A DNA stretch of 64,000 nt from NCBI GenBank assembly GCA_916048095.2, contig OU696595.1, positions 2,824,795 through 2,888,794 of the forward strand. Reading direction: 5' to 3'. This stretch comes from Sacculina carcini. Its lineage: Eukaryota > Arthropoda > Thecostraca > Sacculinidae. The notes below the pieces were generated by a model. It was not told the DNA's origin and did not search any database. It was given only the letters and a program-made list of their open reading frames with translations. Positions 48,201 to 58,299 of the stretch are shown piece by piece. Position 1 is the first letter of the stretch. Each line of letters opens with the position of its first letter. A program made the translations under genes and the position numbers.

Positions 48201-50708
48201 ATGCTGCTGCGTGTCAACACCGCCTTGATGAATTTTTACATCTTTGGAGCCTACCGAAATCCACACAGTAACGACTCTATCTACGAATGTCTCTTGTCAG
48301 CCATGTCAACAATTCAGGAGAAGGACACCAAGTCAGCATTTGTATTTGTGGGAGACGCCCATCACCGTGAGTGGCTCTTGTCGACATCTCCTACAGACGC
48401 TCATGGTAGAGCAGCATATGATTTCTGCAACATTTCTGGCTGCTCCCAAATGGTGTCCGGTCCCACACATCAAGCGGGAAACTGTTTGGACTTGGTTATG
48501 ACAGACGTCTCAGATATCGTGAGTGTAAACGTGGAAGCTCCAATAGGAAGTTCAGATCACTCGTCGCTGTCCGTGAAGTTGACATTGAGACAGAAGGTTT
48601 CTCCTTACACGATTTCAAGGCTCGTGCACTTGAAGAGCAATGTTGACTGGGTGAAGGTGAATGATGAATTGAAAGCAATTAAAGTTTCAAATCTGCAGCA
48701 GAAGGAATGCCCCATCGATGCATTGAACAAATACATTACCGATGTCATCTCAAGGAGAGTGCCTACTAAAAAACTACGTTTTCGCTCTGATGACAAAGCC
48801 TGGTTCACCAACGAATGTCGCAGCGCACGTGAATCCAAGCAGGAGGATTACCACAAGTGGCTCCAATCACGCTCAGCCGATTCATGGAATGTCTACACTG
48901 AGGCCAGACGGCATGCTGAGCATATGTATTCAGAAGCGGAAACACGTCACTCAAAGAAACTTGCTGAAAAGCTAACATCTGCCAATGACGCCCACAAATG
49001 GTGGTCAACGTTGAAATCCTCAGTGTTTGGACATGACCTGTCAGTCCCTCCTTTATTTTCAGCGAACGGTGAGCTCAAAATCAACCCAACAGAGAAGGCA
49101 GAGTTGCTTATGGATTACTTCAATACCAAGCAATGTCAAGGGTCCATTCCGTCTGACGATTCATCTGTCCTCGCCCCGAAAATCAAAGGCATTGCCTTCC
49201 GATCAAAAGAAGTGGCGAATCTCATGAAAGACCTTGATGCCCACGGAGGAACAGACCCTCTGAATATGTTTCCGCTATTTTTCAAGAACACGGCAGATAC
49301 TCTAGCTCCGAAGCTCAGTGCTCTTTTCAGGCGCTTGATGAAGACTGGTTCGTTTCCATCATGTTGGCGGGTTGCGAATATCACGCCCATACCAAAAGGA
49401 ACCAATTCAGCTGATGTTGCAAACTACCGGCCAATATCAATTACGCCGATTCTGTCCAAAATATTCGAGCACTTGATATCTTCCAGACTGTCCAAGTACC
49501 TGGAGAGCAACAATCTGCTGTCGGAAAACCAATTTGCATACCGCAAAAAACTCAGCACGACTGACGCTCTGCTTACTATCACGCATGAGCTCCAGCAAGT
49601 GCTAGACAAAGGCAGTGAAGCCTGGATTGTGCAGTTGGATTTCTCGGCAGCATTTGACCGTGTGAGCCACCAGGGCTTGTTGCAAAAACTGAGAAAGATT
49701 GGAGTCGGCGGCCGTTTGCTAAGTGTTTTGCATCAATTTCTATCCAATCGCGTACAACGTGTTGCCATCGATGGAGCATACAGTGGCTGGCAGAACATTG
49801 TGTCCGGTGTCCCGCAGGGAAGTGTGTTGGGTCCTATTTTGTTCAACATTTACACCGCAGACCTGTACACAACCACACGCAACCCTGTATATGGATATGC
49901 TGATGATATCACCTTGATGGCTGTAATATCATCTCCTTCGGACAGACCACAGGTGCGTCAAACGGTCAACGACGATCTCAGCAGCGTCCTGAAGTGGTGT
50001 GAGAGGTGGAATATGATGCTGAACACTTCGAAATCTAAATGCTTGTTGGTTTCTAGGTCACGTACCGTTCAGCCTTCACATGGAGCTATCCTCATAAATG
50101 ACGCCCAACTCAACGTGTGTGATGAGCTCAAAATATTGGGAGTACATGTAGACTCAAAGCTGACGTTTGAGAGTCACATTCGGAAGCTAGTTTGTTCGGC
50201 ATCGCGGAAACTGGGAATTATAAGAAAGGCATATCGGATGTTCGGTAGCAGCACAATCTCAAAAAGTTGTTTTCGCTGTCTCATTTTGCCAATTCTGGAG
50301 TACTGCGCCCCCGTGTGGTCTTCTGCTGCGGATTGTCACCTCAATCTCATCAACAGAGTTGTTAGAACTTGCAAGTTCCTCTGTGGTGACTTGGTTCTTG
50401 GTGATCTTTGCCATCGTCGAAAGGTCAGCAGCGTGTGCATGCTGTACAAGATCGAGCACAACGACCATCATCCGATGAGCAAGTCAATTCCTGATGATTT
50501 CGTGGCAGCAAGAAGCACACGGTTTACATCCAAACAGCATTCCCAGTGCATGGCTCCAATTCGTTGTCGTACAAAACAATTCCAAAGTTGCTTTCTTCCG
50601 GACACTGTGTCTTCTTGGAACACGTTGAAGGAGGAGGCTTTCTCGCAGAACAATTTGAACAAATTCAAGGCAAAAGTAAATGAAATGCTACTGAAAGAGC
50701 GGAATTGA
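48201..50708 (+). CDS. CR1-like endonuclease (partial) and RT, 835-codon open frame
   Basis: Opens MLLRVNTALMNFYIFGAYRN inside the endonuclease; AFVFVGDAHHREWLLS has lost two residues of the GDMNAHHREW block seen in copy A, so the endonuclease site is damaged. AGNCLDLVMTDVSD and GSSDHSSLSVKLT give the SDH end. A linker of about 170 residues leads to RT: ANITPIPKGTNSADVANYRP, WIVQLDFSAAFDRVSH, SGVPQGSVLGPILFNIYTAD, VYGYADDITLMAV, NTSKSKCLLVSR, EYCAPVWSSAAD, ending in KVNEMLLKERN. RT is open and all motifs are present. The Met is fortuitous, given the truncation. Confidence 0.9.
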   Translation: MLLRVNTALMNFYIFGAYRNPHSNDSIYECLLSAMSTIQEKDTKSAFVFVGDAHHREWLLSTSPTDAHGRAAYDFCNISGCSQMVSGPTHQAGNCLDLVMTDVSDIVSVNVEAPIGSSDHSSLSVKLTLRQKVSPYTISRLVHLKSNVDWVKVNDELKAIKVSNLQQKECPIDALNKYITDVISRRVPTKKLRFRSDDKAWFTNECRSARESKQEDYHKWLQSRSADSWNVYTEARRHAEHMYSEAETRHSKKLAEKLTSANDAHKWWSTLKSSVFGHDLSVPPLFSANGELKINPTEKAELLMDYFNTKQCQGSIPSDDSSVLAPKIKGIAFRSKEVANLMKDLDAHGGTDPLNMFPLFFKNTADTLAPKLSALFRRLMKTGSFPSCWRVANITPIPKGTNSADVANYRPISITPILSKIFEHLISSRLSKYLESNNLLSENQFAYRKKLSTTDALLTITHELQQVLDKGSEAWIVQLDFSAAFDRVSHQGLLQKLRKIGVGGRLLSVLHQFLSNRVQRVAIDGAYSGWQNIVSGVPQGSVLGPILFNIYTADLYTTTRNPVYGYADDITLMAVISSPSDRPQVRQTVNDDLSSVLKWCERWNMMLNTSKSKCLLVSRSRTVQPSHGAILINDAQLNVCDELKILGVHVDSKLTFESHIRKLVCSASRKLGIIRKAYRMFGSSTISKSCFRCLILPILEYCAPVWSSAADCHLNLINRVVRTCKFLCGDLVLGDLCHRRKVSSVCMLYKIEHNDHHPMSKSIPDDFVAARSTRFTSKQHSQCMAPIRCRTKQFQSCFLPDTVSSWNTLKEEAFSQNNLNKFKAKVNEMLLKERN

Positions 50709-50879
50709 CTGTTGAGTCTTATTAATTGAATATTTATTCATACTTATTGTTATTTATTCATGATTATTGTTACTTATTTTCTATTTATTTATATTTATTC
50801 CTATTTTACTCTCTATTTATTACTATTTATTATTGGTTGTTGTTATTTATTAAATTATACTTTTACTCAGTGTTGGCTG

Positions 50880-51170
50880 TTGTTGTTTATTGAATCATAT
50901 ATATTGTTGTTGCTGTTTATTGAGTCATATTTATTGTTGTTGTTGTTTATTGAATCATATTTATTGTTGTTGCTGTTTATTGAATCATATTTATTGTTGT
51001 TGTTGTTTATTGAATCATATTTATTGTTGTTGCTGTTTATTGAATCATATTTATTGTTGTTGTTTATTGAATCATATTTATTGGTGTTATTGTTTATTGA
51101 ATCATATTTATTTGTGTTGTTGTTACTTATTGAATCATATTTATATTTATTGTTGGATGTTTCTTATTGA
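50880..51170 (+). repeat. 30-bp minisatellite in the 3' UTR, copy B
   Basis: Units of TTTATTGAATCATATTTATT plus GTTGTTGYTG, alternating GTTGTTGCTG and GTTGTTGTTG as in copy A. Unit number and end variants differ between the copies, so the array has changed length since they diverged. Confidence 0.88.
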
Positions 51171-51521
51171 ATCATATGTATTGTTCTTGATTGTTATTTA
51201 TTACTTATTTATTAATATTTATTCTTATTTATTGATGGCTGTTATTTACTGAATCACATATTTATTGTTGATTGTTATTATTTATTGAGGAACGTGGGCG
51301 GAGTGACATTATGGATTGTTATCGGATGATGGTTTATTATTTATTGTTATTTATTTATTATTTTCTTTCCAACTCTCTTTCTAGAGTTTTTTCTCTTCGA
51401 ACTCTCTTTCTCTCTGAATCTTTTGGGCGCTTCCGGTACATGGGGCCACCTTAGGGTGGTAATAGTGCTTGCACTCTTCCCATGCTACTGGATTTGCCTG
51501 TAATGAATAATAATAATAATA

Positions 51522-51940
51522 ATGTTGTTTTTTGGTTTTTTTCAGCATAAAATAATTCGGTGTTCATCTTCCCTGTTATATTTTTGTCCTTGCTAGCTCT
51601 TGTTTTCTCCTTTCTGAGCTCCCGTTTTGATGTAATTATTATCTTGTATTGTAGTGCGCCACGTGGAATTACGCCGCGCACAACCTCGCCGAGTCTAGCT
51701 GCAAGCCTATTCGTTTGTATGTCTGTGTGTCGTGTTTGTCTTTGTCACTGCGTGTGTTGTTGGATCATGTGTGTGCTTGACCAATATTGTGTTTGTATGC
51801 TTGTGTGTGACCTGTTGTGTGACCTGTTCGTTCTGTCCTCTTGTGTCAAATACAGTCGGTCCAGATAACTCGTCCTGTTTGCGTGTAACGCTCCGTGGCG
51901 AGCCAAGCGCCACTGTCTCTATATCTCTGTATCTCTAAAT
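51522..51940. other. Non-coding stretch, TG-rich
   Basis: No gene. TGTGTGC/TTGTGTG-rich sequence at about 51715-51830; open frames here are Cys/Val-rich artefacts. Confidence 0.6.
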
Positions 51941-52343
51941 GTTCTGGCGGGGGAGTTGGCTGTATATTTTCCAAGTATTTCTCTGTTTCTCCTGTAAATG
52001 ACCTGATTCCGGATTGCTCCTCATTTGAATTCCTTGCACTCTCCCTTGCTGTTCCTTCTTTCTCTAAATTTTGTTTTTCGATAGTCTACCGTCATAATCA
52101 CCCTGGCTCATCTCCTCTTTTCCTTAACGAATTTCCTTACCTCATCGATGCTTTCTCCTCGCGTTTCTCCAGCAACTTCATCGTCGTAGGGGATTTCACT
52201 TCCTGGGTTGACTCCCCATCTAATAATCCTTACTGTAAGAACTTCATTTCTCTTCTTCAGGCACTCGGTCTATCAATTTTGAATTCTTTTCCTACTCACA
52301 TATCTGGTCAATCTCTTGACCTATTTCTTCTCCCGCTCCCGCT
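51941..52343 (+). pseudogene. AP endonuclease C-terminal part
   Basis: The frame shows FCFSIVYRHNHPGSS, NFIVVGDFTSWVDSPSN (GDFN block with Thr for Asn), LGLSILNSFPTHISGQSLDL. A frameshift near 52330 moves coding to the next frame. Confidence 0.75.
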
Positions 52344-53045
52344 ATGTCCTCAGACCGTCCTCCTCCTGATGTTTTCACATTGCCTTCTGATCCAAATATT
52401 TCTGACCATTGCCTCTTGATTTCTTCACTTCCTTTCTCCCGTGCTGCTTGTCCTCCACCATTCTCATATCTCAATTACAAACAGCTTGATCCTGATAAAT
52501 TTACTTCACTTTTATATTCCTTGCTTCCTCTCGACCGCTTCTACTGGCTCCCTCTCCGCGATATTTTTCCAGCCATTTCAGATGTTCTCTCTGGTATAAA
52601 TGATTTTATGTTTCCTTTGGTCACTCGGTCTAAACCTCTCACTTCTTCTCCCGCTTGGTTCTCCTCTCATCTTCATTCTCTTAAACATACTCAGCAGCGT
52701 GCCGAAACTGTCTGGAGTAGAACTCGGTCCTCACAGGATTGGGAACTACTTTGCTCTGCCCGGTCGTCGTACGTTTCTGCATTACATATTGCCAGGCAAG
52801 ATTTTTACAAATCCAAACTTGCTTCCCTTTCCCGTTCTTCTAAATCTCTTTGGTCCTCTCTCAATTCTCTCTGCGGTCTTCGATCTCCTTCTACCTCGTG
52901 TGATCTTACAGCCTCTCAGCTTGCGTCTTTTTTCTCTGCAAAAATTGATTCTGTTCTAAAGAATATCCCTCCTTTCCGATCCTCCCTCTGTCATACTCGC
53001 ACTTTCCGAAAATTTTCCTTCATTTTCTTTTGTCTCTCTTCCTGA
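52344..53045 (+). pseudogene. Endonuclease end and EN-RT linker
   Basis: Opens at the end of the endonuclease: DPNISDHCLLISSLPFSR (the SDH catalytic motif), then the linker SSPAWFSSHLHSLKHTQQRA, SRTRSSQDWELLCSARSSYV and CDLTASQLASFFSAKIDSVL. It ends in a stop at 53043 inside the first copy of the 226-bp duplication. Confidence 0.8.
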
Positions 53046-53330
53046 CATTCTCCACCTTTTGTTTTCAATCAAGATGTCCCACTCTCCCTCGGACTAAATT
53101 AATTTTCGATCTCCTTCTACCTCGTGTGATCTTACAGCCTCTCAGCTTGCGTCTTTTTTCTCTGCAAAAATTGATTCTGTTCTAAAGAATATCCCTCCTT
53201 TCCGATCCTCCCTCTGTCATACTCGCACTTTCCGAAAATTTTCCTTCATTTTCTTTTGTCTCTCTTCCTGACATTATCCACCTTTTGTTTTCAATCAAGA
53301 TGTCCCACTCTCCCTCGGACTCAATTAATT
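52879..53330 (+). repeat. 226-bp tandem duplication
   Basis: Two nearly identical units, 52879-53104 and 53105-53330, both starting TTCGATCTCCTTCTACCTCG. By eye they differ at two positions (TTCTCC/TTATCC and ACTAAATT/ACTCAATT). The unit length is not a multiple of three, so it adds a frame change between linker and RT. Confidence 0.93.
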
Positions 53331-54799
53331 TTCGAACTATTTCTGTGTCTCTTCCTTCTCTTGTGCCTTACCTTCTCCACCTTATCAACTCTTCTCTTCT
53401 GCATGGTGTTTTCTTGCCAGACAAACATGCTACTATTCGACCCATTATAAAAAAACCTACTCTTGATCCCGCTCCTCTAACCAATTACCGTCCTATATCT
53501 CTCCTCAGTCTTCCCTCCAAACTCCTTGAATCTGCTATTTCATTGCAACTCTCTCCTTACATCTCTAAATTCCTTGACCCGTGTCAATCTGGTTTCCGCT
53601 CTGCTCACTCTACTGAATCTGTACTTATTTCCTTGTGTAATGACACCCTTTCACACTTCTCCTACCGTCAATATGTCCTCTTGGTATTACTTGATGTGTC
53701 CTCGGCTTTTGATCTTGTTAGTCACCCTATTATTATTCGTGATCTTTCCTGTTTGGGTCTATCTTCTTCCGCCCTTTCTCTTCTGAAATCTTACCTCACT
53801 GATCGTATTTACTCAGTTGACTTCAATTCCTCTACCTCTGCTCACTTCCCTCTTCGATCTGGTGTTCCCCAAGGTTCCGTCCTTGGCCCACTATTATTTA
53901 ATCTTTATATGTCTTATCTTTGCCCTGTTCTTCGAAAACATTCCATTGCTTTCAAAATATATGCCGATGACATCCAATTCCTCATTCCTGTCACTCCTGA
54001 TACTACCTCTTTTCTCTCTGATATACTTTCTGAAATTTCCTCATGGGCCGCCTCTCGGCAGCTGTACTTGAATAATTCTAAGTTTGAGTTCATCGACCTC
54101 CATCCACCTCGTATTTCACGTCCTCTTCTCCCATTTACTATCTCAACTGCTGTTCGCAATCTCGGCTCTATCTTTGTCTCTTCGCTCTCCTGCTTTGACA
54201 ATATCGTTTCTGTCGCTCGCACTTGTCGTCTTATTCTGCGCTCTCTCTACCCTATACGTCCCTATATTGATGAAAATTCCGCCATCACTCTTGTTCATAC
54301 TCTCATTTTCCCCAGGTTAGACTACTGCAACTCGCTTTACTTTAGTGCTTCTCGTTCTCATCTCTTAATCCTTCAGCGTGTGATCAACCAATCTTGTCTA
54401 TTTGTCTTTCATCCTACCTTTTCTCGCCACACGTCTCACCTACTTTTTCAACTCCACTGGCTTCCTATCATCCCACGAATTCATTTTCGCCTTTGCTGTC
54501 TCATTTACAAGCTTCTGCATGATCCTCACCAACCTTCTTATCTTGCTAATCTTTTGTCTCCCACTGACTCACACTCTTCTCGTCGCCCTCTTCCTCTCGC
54601 TTGTCCTCGTGCATCTAACGAATCTTCCTGGTCCTCTAAATCGTTCTTCTTTTACGCCCCTCGCTTGTATAATTCTCTTCCCTCTCATATCACCCGCGCC
54701 TCTACATTTTGGTCATTGCGCCGTCGGCTTCGCCTGTACCTTTTTGACATTTCATTTGATCCCGTCTCTCACTCTCTCTCTCCTTTCACCTCTCTGTGA
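53285..54799 (+). CDS. CR1/L2-like reverse transcriptase, 504-codon frame
   Basis: Starts in the second copy of the duplication. RT blocks: ATIRPIIKKPTLDPAPLTNY, CQSGFRSAHSTESVLISL, VLLVLLDVSSAFDLVSHP (motif A), SGVPQGSVLGPLLFNLYMSY (motif B), FKIYADDIQFLIPV (catalytic YADD), LNNSKFEFIDLHPP, then thumb LDYCNSLYFSASRS and HWLPIIPRIHFRLCCLIYKL, ending APRLYNSLPSHI. No internal stops. The usual NxxKTE block reads NNSKFEF. The Met start is not authentic since linker sequence precedes it. Confidence 0.88.
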   Translation: MFSIKMSHSPSDSINFRTISVSLPSLVPYLLHLINSSLLHGVFLPDKHATIRPIIKKPTLDPAPLTNYRPISLLSLPSKLLESAISLQLSPYISKFLDPCQSGFRSAHSTESVLISLCNDTLSHFSYRQYVLLVLLDVSSAFDLVSHPIIIRDLSCLGLSSSALSLLKSYLTDRIYSVDFNSSTSAHFPLRSGVPQGSVLGPLLFNLYMSYLCPVLRKHSIAFKIYADDIQFLIPVTPDTTSFLSDILSEISSWAASRQLYLNNSKFEFIDLHPPRISRPLLPFTISTAVRNLGSIFVSSLSCFDNIVSVARTCRLILRSLYPIRPYIDENSAITLVHTLIFPRLDYCNSLYFSASRSHLLILQRVINQSCLFVFHPTFSRHTSHLLFQLHWLPIIPRIHFRLCCLIYKLLHDPHQPSYLANLLSPTDSHSSRRPLPLACPRASNESSWSSKSFFFYAPRLYNSLPSHITRASTFWSLRRRLRLYLFDISFDPVSHSLSPFTSL

Positions 54800-54830
54800 T
54801 ATTGTTTCAACTATTTATCCGTTTAATTGA

Positions 54831-55620
54831 TTGTTTCAATTCTCCTCGTTGTCTCATTTTTCCCTGTCTTGAGCACAGTTACTGCTTCCTTTCCTTCCTT
54901 GCTGCTTTATTTATTCTATTGTGAATGTTCTCTGTAATAATTATCTGTCGATATTATTGTTCGAACATACCACTTGATTATTTGGAACTGTGCTCTTTGT
55001 GCTTGTGCTTGCTATTTACCCATTTTGGTTGTTTTGTGACTTCTCTCTCTTTTACCTGCTCATTTCTCCCATATTCTTTACCATTGTCGTTTTATCTCAA
55101 TTGATGTTTTCCGTTTTCGCGCTTGTGCTTTACCGGCGCTATAGCAATCAGTGCAACGAGCGACCTTCAGTGCAGCGAGCGACCTTCTCCTACAGTGCAA
55201 CGAGCGACCTTCCAGCCGTCGTCCTGTACCTCTTGTTTCTACTCCTGCTCTTCATCAGTCAAACTAGTCAGCGAAGTCATTCTACTTTTCTGCTCCCCGT
55301 TGTGGCGTGTGTCATCTATTATTCATCATGTTGCAACCTTGAATATTATTATATAGTAGCCATACTCGGAAATGAATAAGATTCATAATATCACAGGAAC
55401 TGCACGCAATCTTACGTCATCATGTTTCCGCAACTAATCCACACAGCAGCCAGTCATCGTATGTTCGCTCTTTCACACTTTCTATTTCCACAAAACAATA
55501 CGTCATACACACACATACATACATACGCACACATACATATATATACTATACATATTCACATAATTGTGTGTGACATCATGTGCGGTATATTATATAAATG
55601 GGTGTGTTGACAATTTTGTA
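54831..55620. other. Non-coding stretch; three short tandem copies
   Basis: Probably 3' UTR of the preceding element followed by unassigned sequence. CAGTGCAACGAGCGACCTTC occurs three times (about 55149, 55168 with one change, and 55193). A CACACATACATACATACGCA microsatellite lies at about 55507-55540. No gene is visible. Confidence 0.6.
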
Positions 55621-55734
55621 CGAATCTGGCAAGTGCAACTGTTCGCGTTCTGCTCTAGAGTTCATCAATATATATTCATTGTTTTTGGTAGTGTCTTGAT
55701 TCCACAGGAGCTAAACCGAGAGGTACACTACAAG

Positions 55735-55752
55735 TGGTGACCCCGACGTGAT
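55735..55752 (+). promoter_or_regulatory. Candidate primer-binding site
   Basis: TGGTGACCCCGACGTGAT starts with the TGG expected to pair with a tRNA CCA end and sits just upstream of gag. The tRNA is not identified. Confidence 0.6.
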
Positions 55753-55779
55753 TGGAGATCAACATCACATCACTCTACA

Positions 55780-56400
55780 ATGGCAACAGCTTCATCAACA
55801 CAGGCACCAGCAATCATCGGTTCGCCACCACCTTTTGTGGAAGACAACCCGCAAATCTGGATTAACAAACTAGATTTATTCTTCTCAAGAACAAAAATTG
55901 AAGATGAGCGTGTCCGTTTCGACACCGCCGCATCTCTACTGACGGCACATCATGTGATGGAATTCATAGACATGATCCGCAGCCCTCCAGAGGACAGCTA
56001 CACTCAACTTTGTGCTGCCCTGCAATCACGTCTTGGCCTCTCTTCTGAACAGAAATTGCGCTCATTGCTGGAGGCACAAGAGTTGGGTGACAGACGGCCG
56101 ACGCAGTTTTTGCGTCATCTGCAGGAGCTCACAGCGCCTTACATCAAGAACAGCAATTCACCACTGGTGAAAAAAATTTCCTCCAAGCAATGCCAGAGGC
56201 GGTGATACTTTTTCTGCAATTTCTGCCGCCAGAGACATCTCTGGAGACCTTGGCAGGCACGGTCGATCGTGTGATAAGAGCCCTTCCACGGGCTAGTGCT
56301 GTCGTTGGATCCATCACTAACACCGCCCACGATAATTGTTCACAAGCAAAGACAAATGCAGGTGAGATCGCTGATATAAAACGCCAATTGAAGAATATAC
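55780..56400 (+). pseudogene. Gypsy Gag, broken
   Basis: Frame 55780-56205 opens MATASSTQAPAIIGSPPPFV and has NPQIWINKLDLFFSRTKIED, LLTAHHVMEFIDMIRSPPED and SRLGLSSEQKLRSLLEAQEL, a typical Gypsy capsid region. The end LVKKISSKQCQRR is out of frame; coding resumes at about 56190 with MPEAVILFLQFLPPETSLET. A basic region follows, with Cys residues only in degraded form (about 56510-56575), where a zinc knuckle would be expected. Confidence 0.8.
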
Positions 56401-56599
56401 AGCAATAATTGAAAAGGCTCACCTTGGCGTCACCGCGCGGTCGTTCATCGCAACGCACAGGTTACAGGCAGAGAACACCAGACGAGACCAACGACTCAAA
56501 GCAACAAGAGCTCTGCTGGTATCAGAGCAAATACGGTGAGAAAGCCAGAACATGTATAAAGCCTTGCACTTACACTGGTAGTTTAAACTAGAAAGAGAG

Positions 56600-57196
56600 C
56601 GTGAGAGTCCGCCAGTCTCACCGCTCTCATCACTCACCTTGCATGGCGGAAATTTCAACGCACCTTTTTACGTGCGCGATTCAAAAACTGGTATAAATTC
56701 TTTGATAGACACTGGCGCGCAGTACAGTTTGCTTGCAGTCAAATTTGCAAAATTACCAGAATTATCTAGCTGTATCAAATCGCCTTTTCATTTGGTCCTG
56801 AACGCAGTGAATGCCACTGCCATTCGCACATAGGGCCACAAACCTAGTACTCTTTCATTGGGTCTTCGCCAAACTTTTCAATGGTCATTTATTCTGGCGG
56901 ACATTGATATATCTATCATTGGTGTAGACTTTTTATCTCACAACGACATCAGTGTTAACCCACGGCTTCGGCAACTGATTGATAACAAGACCGGCCTCAA
57001 GTCAAGTGGCATAAACAGACATAGTTCTCTGCAAGTATCAGTGTGCTTGCCATATCACAGCAAACAATTTGAGTCATTGTTGGCCAAGTATCCTCGGTTG
57101 ACGTCATCCCCTGTTATTGGCGAGGAGGTGAGACACGATGTTGTTCATCGCATTGAGACAAGAGGCAGCCTGTTTATTGCCGCCCACGCAAACTAG
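56600..57196 (+). pseudogene. Gypsy protease and pre-RT region
   Basis: NSLIDTGAQYSLLAVKF (about 56690-56750) is an aspartic protease active site (DTG). A TAG at 56831-56833 interrupts; the same frame continues with FQWSFILADIDISIIGVDFL and the pre-RT region ending HDVVHRIETRGSL, then stops at 57194. Confidence 0.8.
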
Positions 57197-57199
57197 ATG

Positions 57200-57974
57200 T
57201 CTCACCTGTAGCTATTGCTAAAAGCGAATTCAAGATTATGCTTGACCAGAGTATAATTCGACCCAGCAACAGTCATACGCGTCAGCATTGCATATGGTGC
57301 CAAAACCAACGCCAGGACATTTGAGACCTTGCGGAGATTATCGCGCACTTAATAGAATAACGGTACCTGATCGCTACCCTGTGCCGTACCTGCAAGACTG
57401 CACTCTCGGTCTACATAGAAAACAAGTATTTTCCCGCATTGATCTAGTGAAAGCTTTTTTTCAGGTACCAGTGCACCCAGACGACGTGCACAAAACAGCA
57501 ATCACTACTCCGTTTGGCCTCTATGAAATGTTGAGAATGCCGTTTGGTCTCAGAAATAGTGCACAAACAATGCAAAGATTGATGGATTCAATACTGCGTG
57601 GTTTACCGTACGCTTTTACGTTCATAGATGACATTCTCATCGCTAGCGTCTCTCAAGATGAGCACCGATCTCATCTTGAAGAAATATTTCGGCGACTTTG
57701 CAAGCACGGAATACGCATCAACCCACAAAAATATGTTTTCGTAGTAGAAGGACTCGACTTTCTCGGTCACGTGATATCAGCAAATGGCATATCACCACTC
57801 AACGATCGAGTAGATGCTGTGCAAAATTTTCCACAACCCAGCACGCATGCTGAGTTAGGACGATTTCTAGGCATGGTAAATTTTACCATAGATTTCAACC
57901 TAATGCTGCAAAAACGTTGCAGTATCTCCCTGCAATGCTCACAGACAGCAAACGCAAATCAAACAAACCGGTGA
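57200..57974 (+). pseudogene. Gypsy reverse transcriptase
   Basis: After a frame change near 57290 the RT reads LRPCGDYRALNRITVPDRYP, FSRIDLVKAFFQVPVHPDDV, ITTPFGLYEMLRMPFGLRNS, AFTFIDDILIAS (catalytic FIDD), LDFLGHVISANGISPLNDRV and GRFLGMVNF. Upstream residues (ESxFKIMLDQSIIRPSNS) are in other frames. The frame is lost near 57900. Confidence 0.88.
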
Positions 57975-58100
57975 ATTGGACAGATGAATCACTGGCAGCG
58001 TTCAACAACGCCAAATCTCTGCTCGCCAATGCTGTTCTACTATATCACCAAAATCCCGATGCTCAGGTGGGTTTGTTTATAGACGCCAGTGACACGGGCA
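57917..58100 (+). pseudogene. Gypsy RNase H start, truncated
   Basis: WTDESLAAFNNAKSLLANAV and VGLFIDASDTGTG, the first RNase H block with catalytic Asp. Just after DTG the sequence switches to unrelated DNA. The same block, with its continuation, is found inverted at 58310-58640. Confidence 0.8.
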
Positions 58101-58285
58101 CAGGACATATTGAATTTAAGAACAGCAACATTAGATATCATCAACATTATAATATCACGACCAAAATATATTGTTTCGTCAACAAACAACTGTGTTTGAA
58201 TCGGCAATAAGAGTTATCGCGGCACACAACGAAAAGAGACCTGCTCCATTAGAACTATCATCGACTGAAAGACAACACTGTTACA
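58085..58285 (+). repeat. LTR-proximal sequence, arm of an inverted pair
   Basis: From about 58100 to TGTTACA (58279) this matches the reverse complement of about 60836-61010, sharing TAATATCACGAC, GTTATCGCGGC and GACTGAAAGACAACACTGTT. The minus-strand partner goes on into TTTGGTGCC, an LTR-end/primer-site-like junction, so this is probably LTR sequence. Confidence 0.7.
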
Positions 58286-58299
58286 ATGTCTGAAATTAC

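Larger units (their letters stand above)
48196..51521 (+). mobile_element. CR1-like element (2A family), copy B, 5' truncated
   Basis: Homology to copy A begins at about 48196-48200 (TTATGCTGCTGCGTGTCAAC), inside the endonuclease, so the 2A motif and endonuclease start are missing. It carries one long open frame (48201-50708), a 3' UTR with the 30-bp minisatellite, and an (AAT)n tail at about 51503-51521. The T-rich sequence on both sides (GTTGTTTTT) might be an imperfect TSD but is too simple to trust. Confidence 0.9.
51941..54830 (+). mobile_element. CR1/L2-like non-LTR element, 5' truncated
   Basis: Plus-strand element starting in mid-endonuclease (about 51941) and running to the end of RT (54799) plus an uncertain 3' UTR. 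Related to the fragment at 12025-14344. It is C/T-rich on the coding strand (Ser/Leu-rich protein). It contains a 226-bp tandem duplication between linker and RT. Confidence 0.85.
55621..58290 (+). mobile_element. Gypsy LTR element remnant
   Basis: A probable LTR end (ACACTACA at about 55725-55732) is followed by a primer-binding-site-like TGGTGACCCCGACGTGAT (55735-55752), then gag, protease, RT and the start of RNase H. At about 58100 the RNase H frame is cut and joined to sequence that, in inverted form, lies upstream of LTR-end-like motifs at 60838. Integrase is missing. Confidence 0.8.

Noticed and set aside
48170-51545. Target-site duplication GTTGTTTTT around copy B
   Set aside because: Both flanks are T-rich simple sequence, so the match is not informative.
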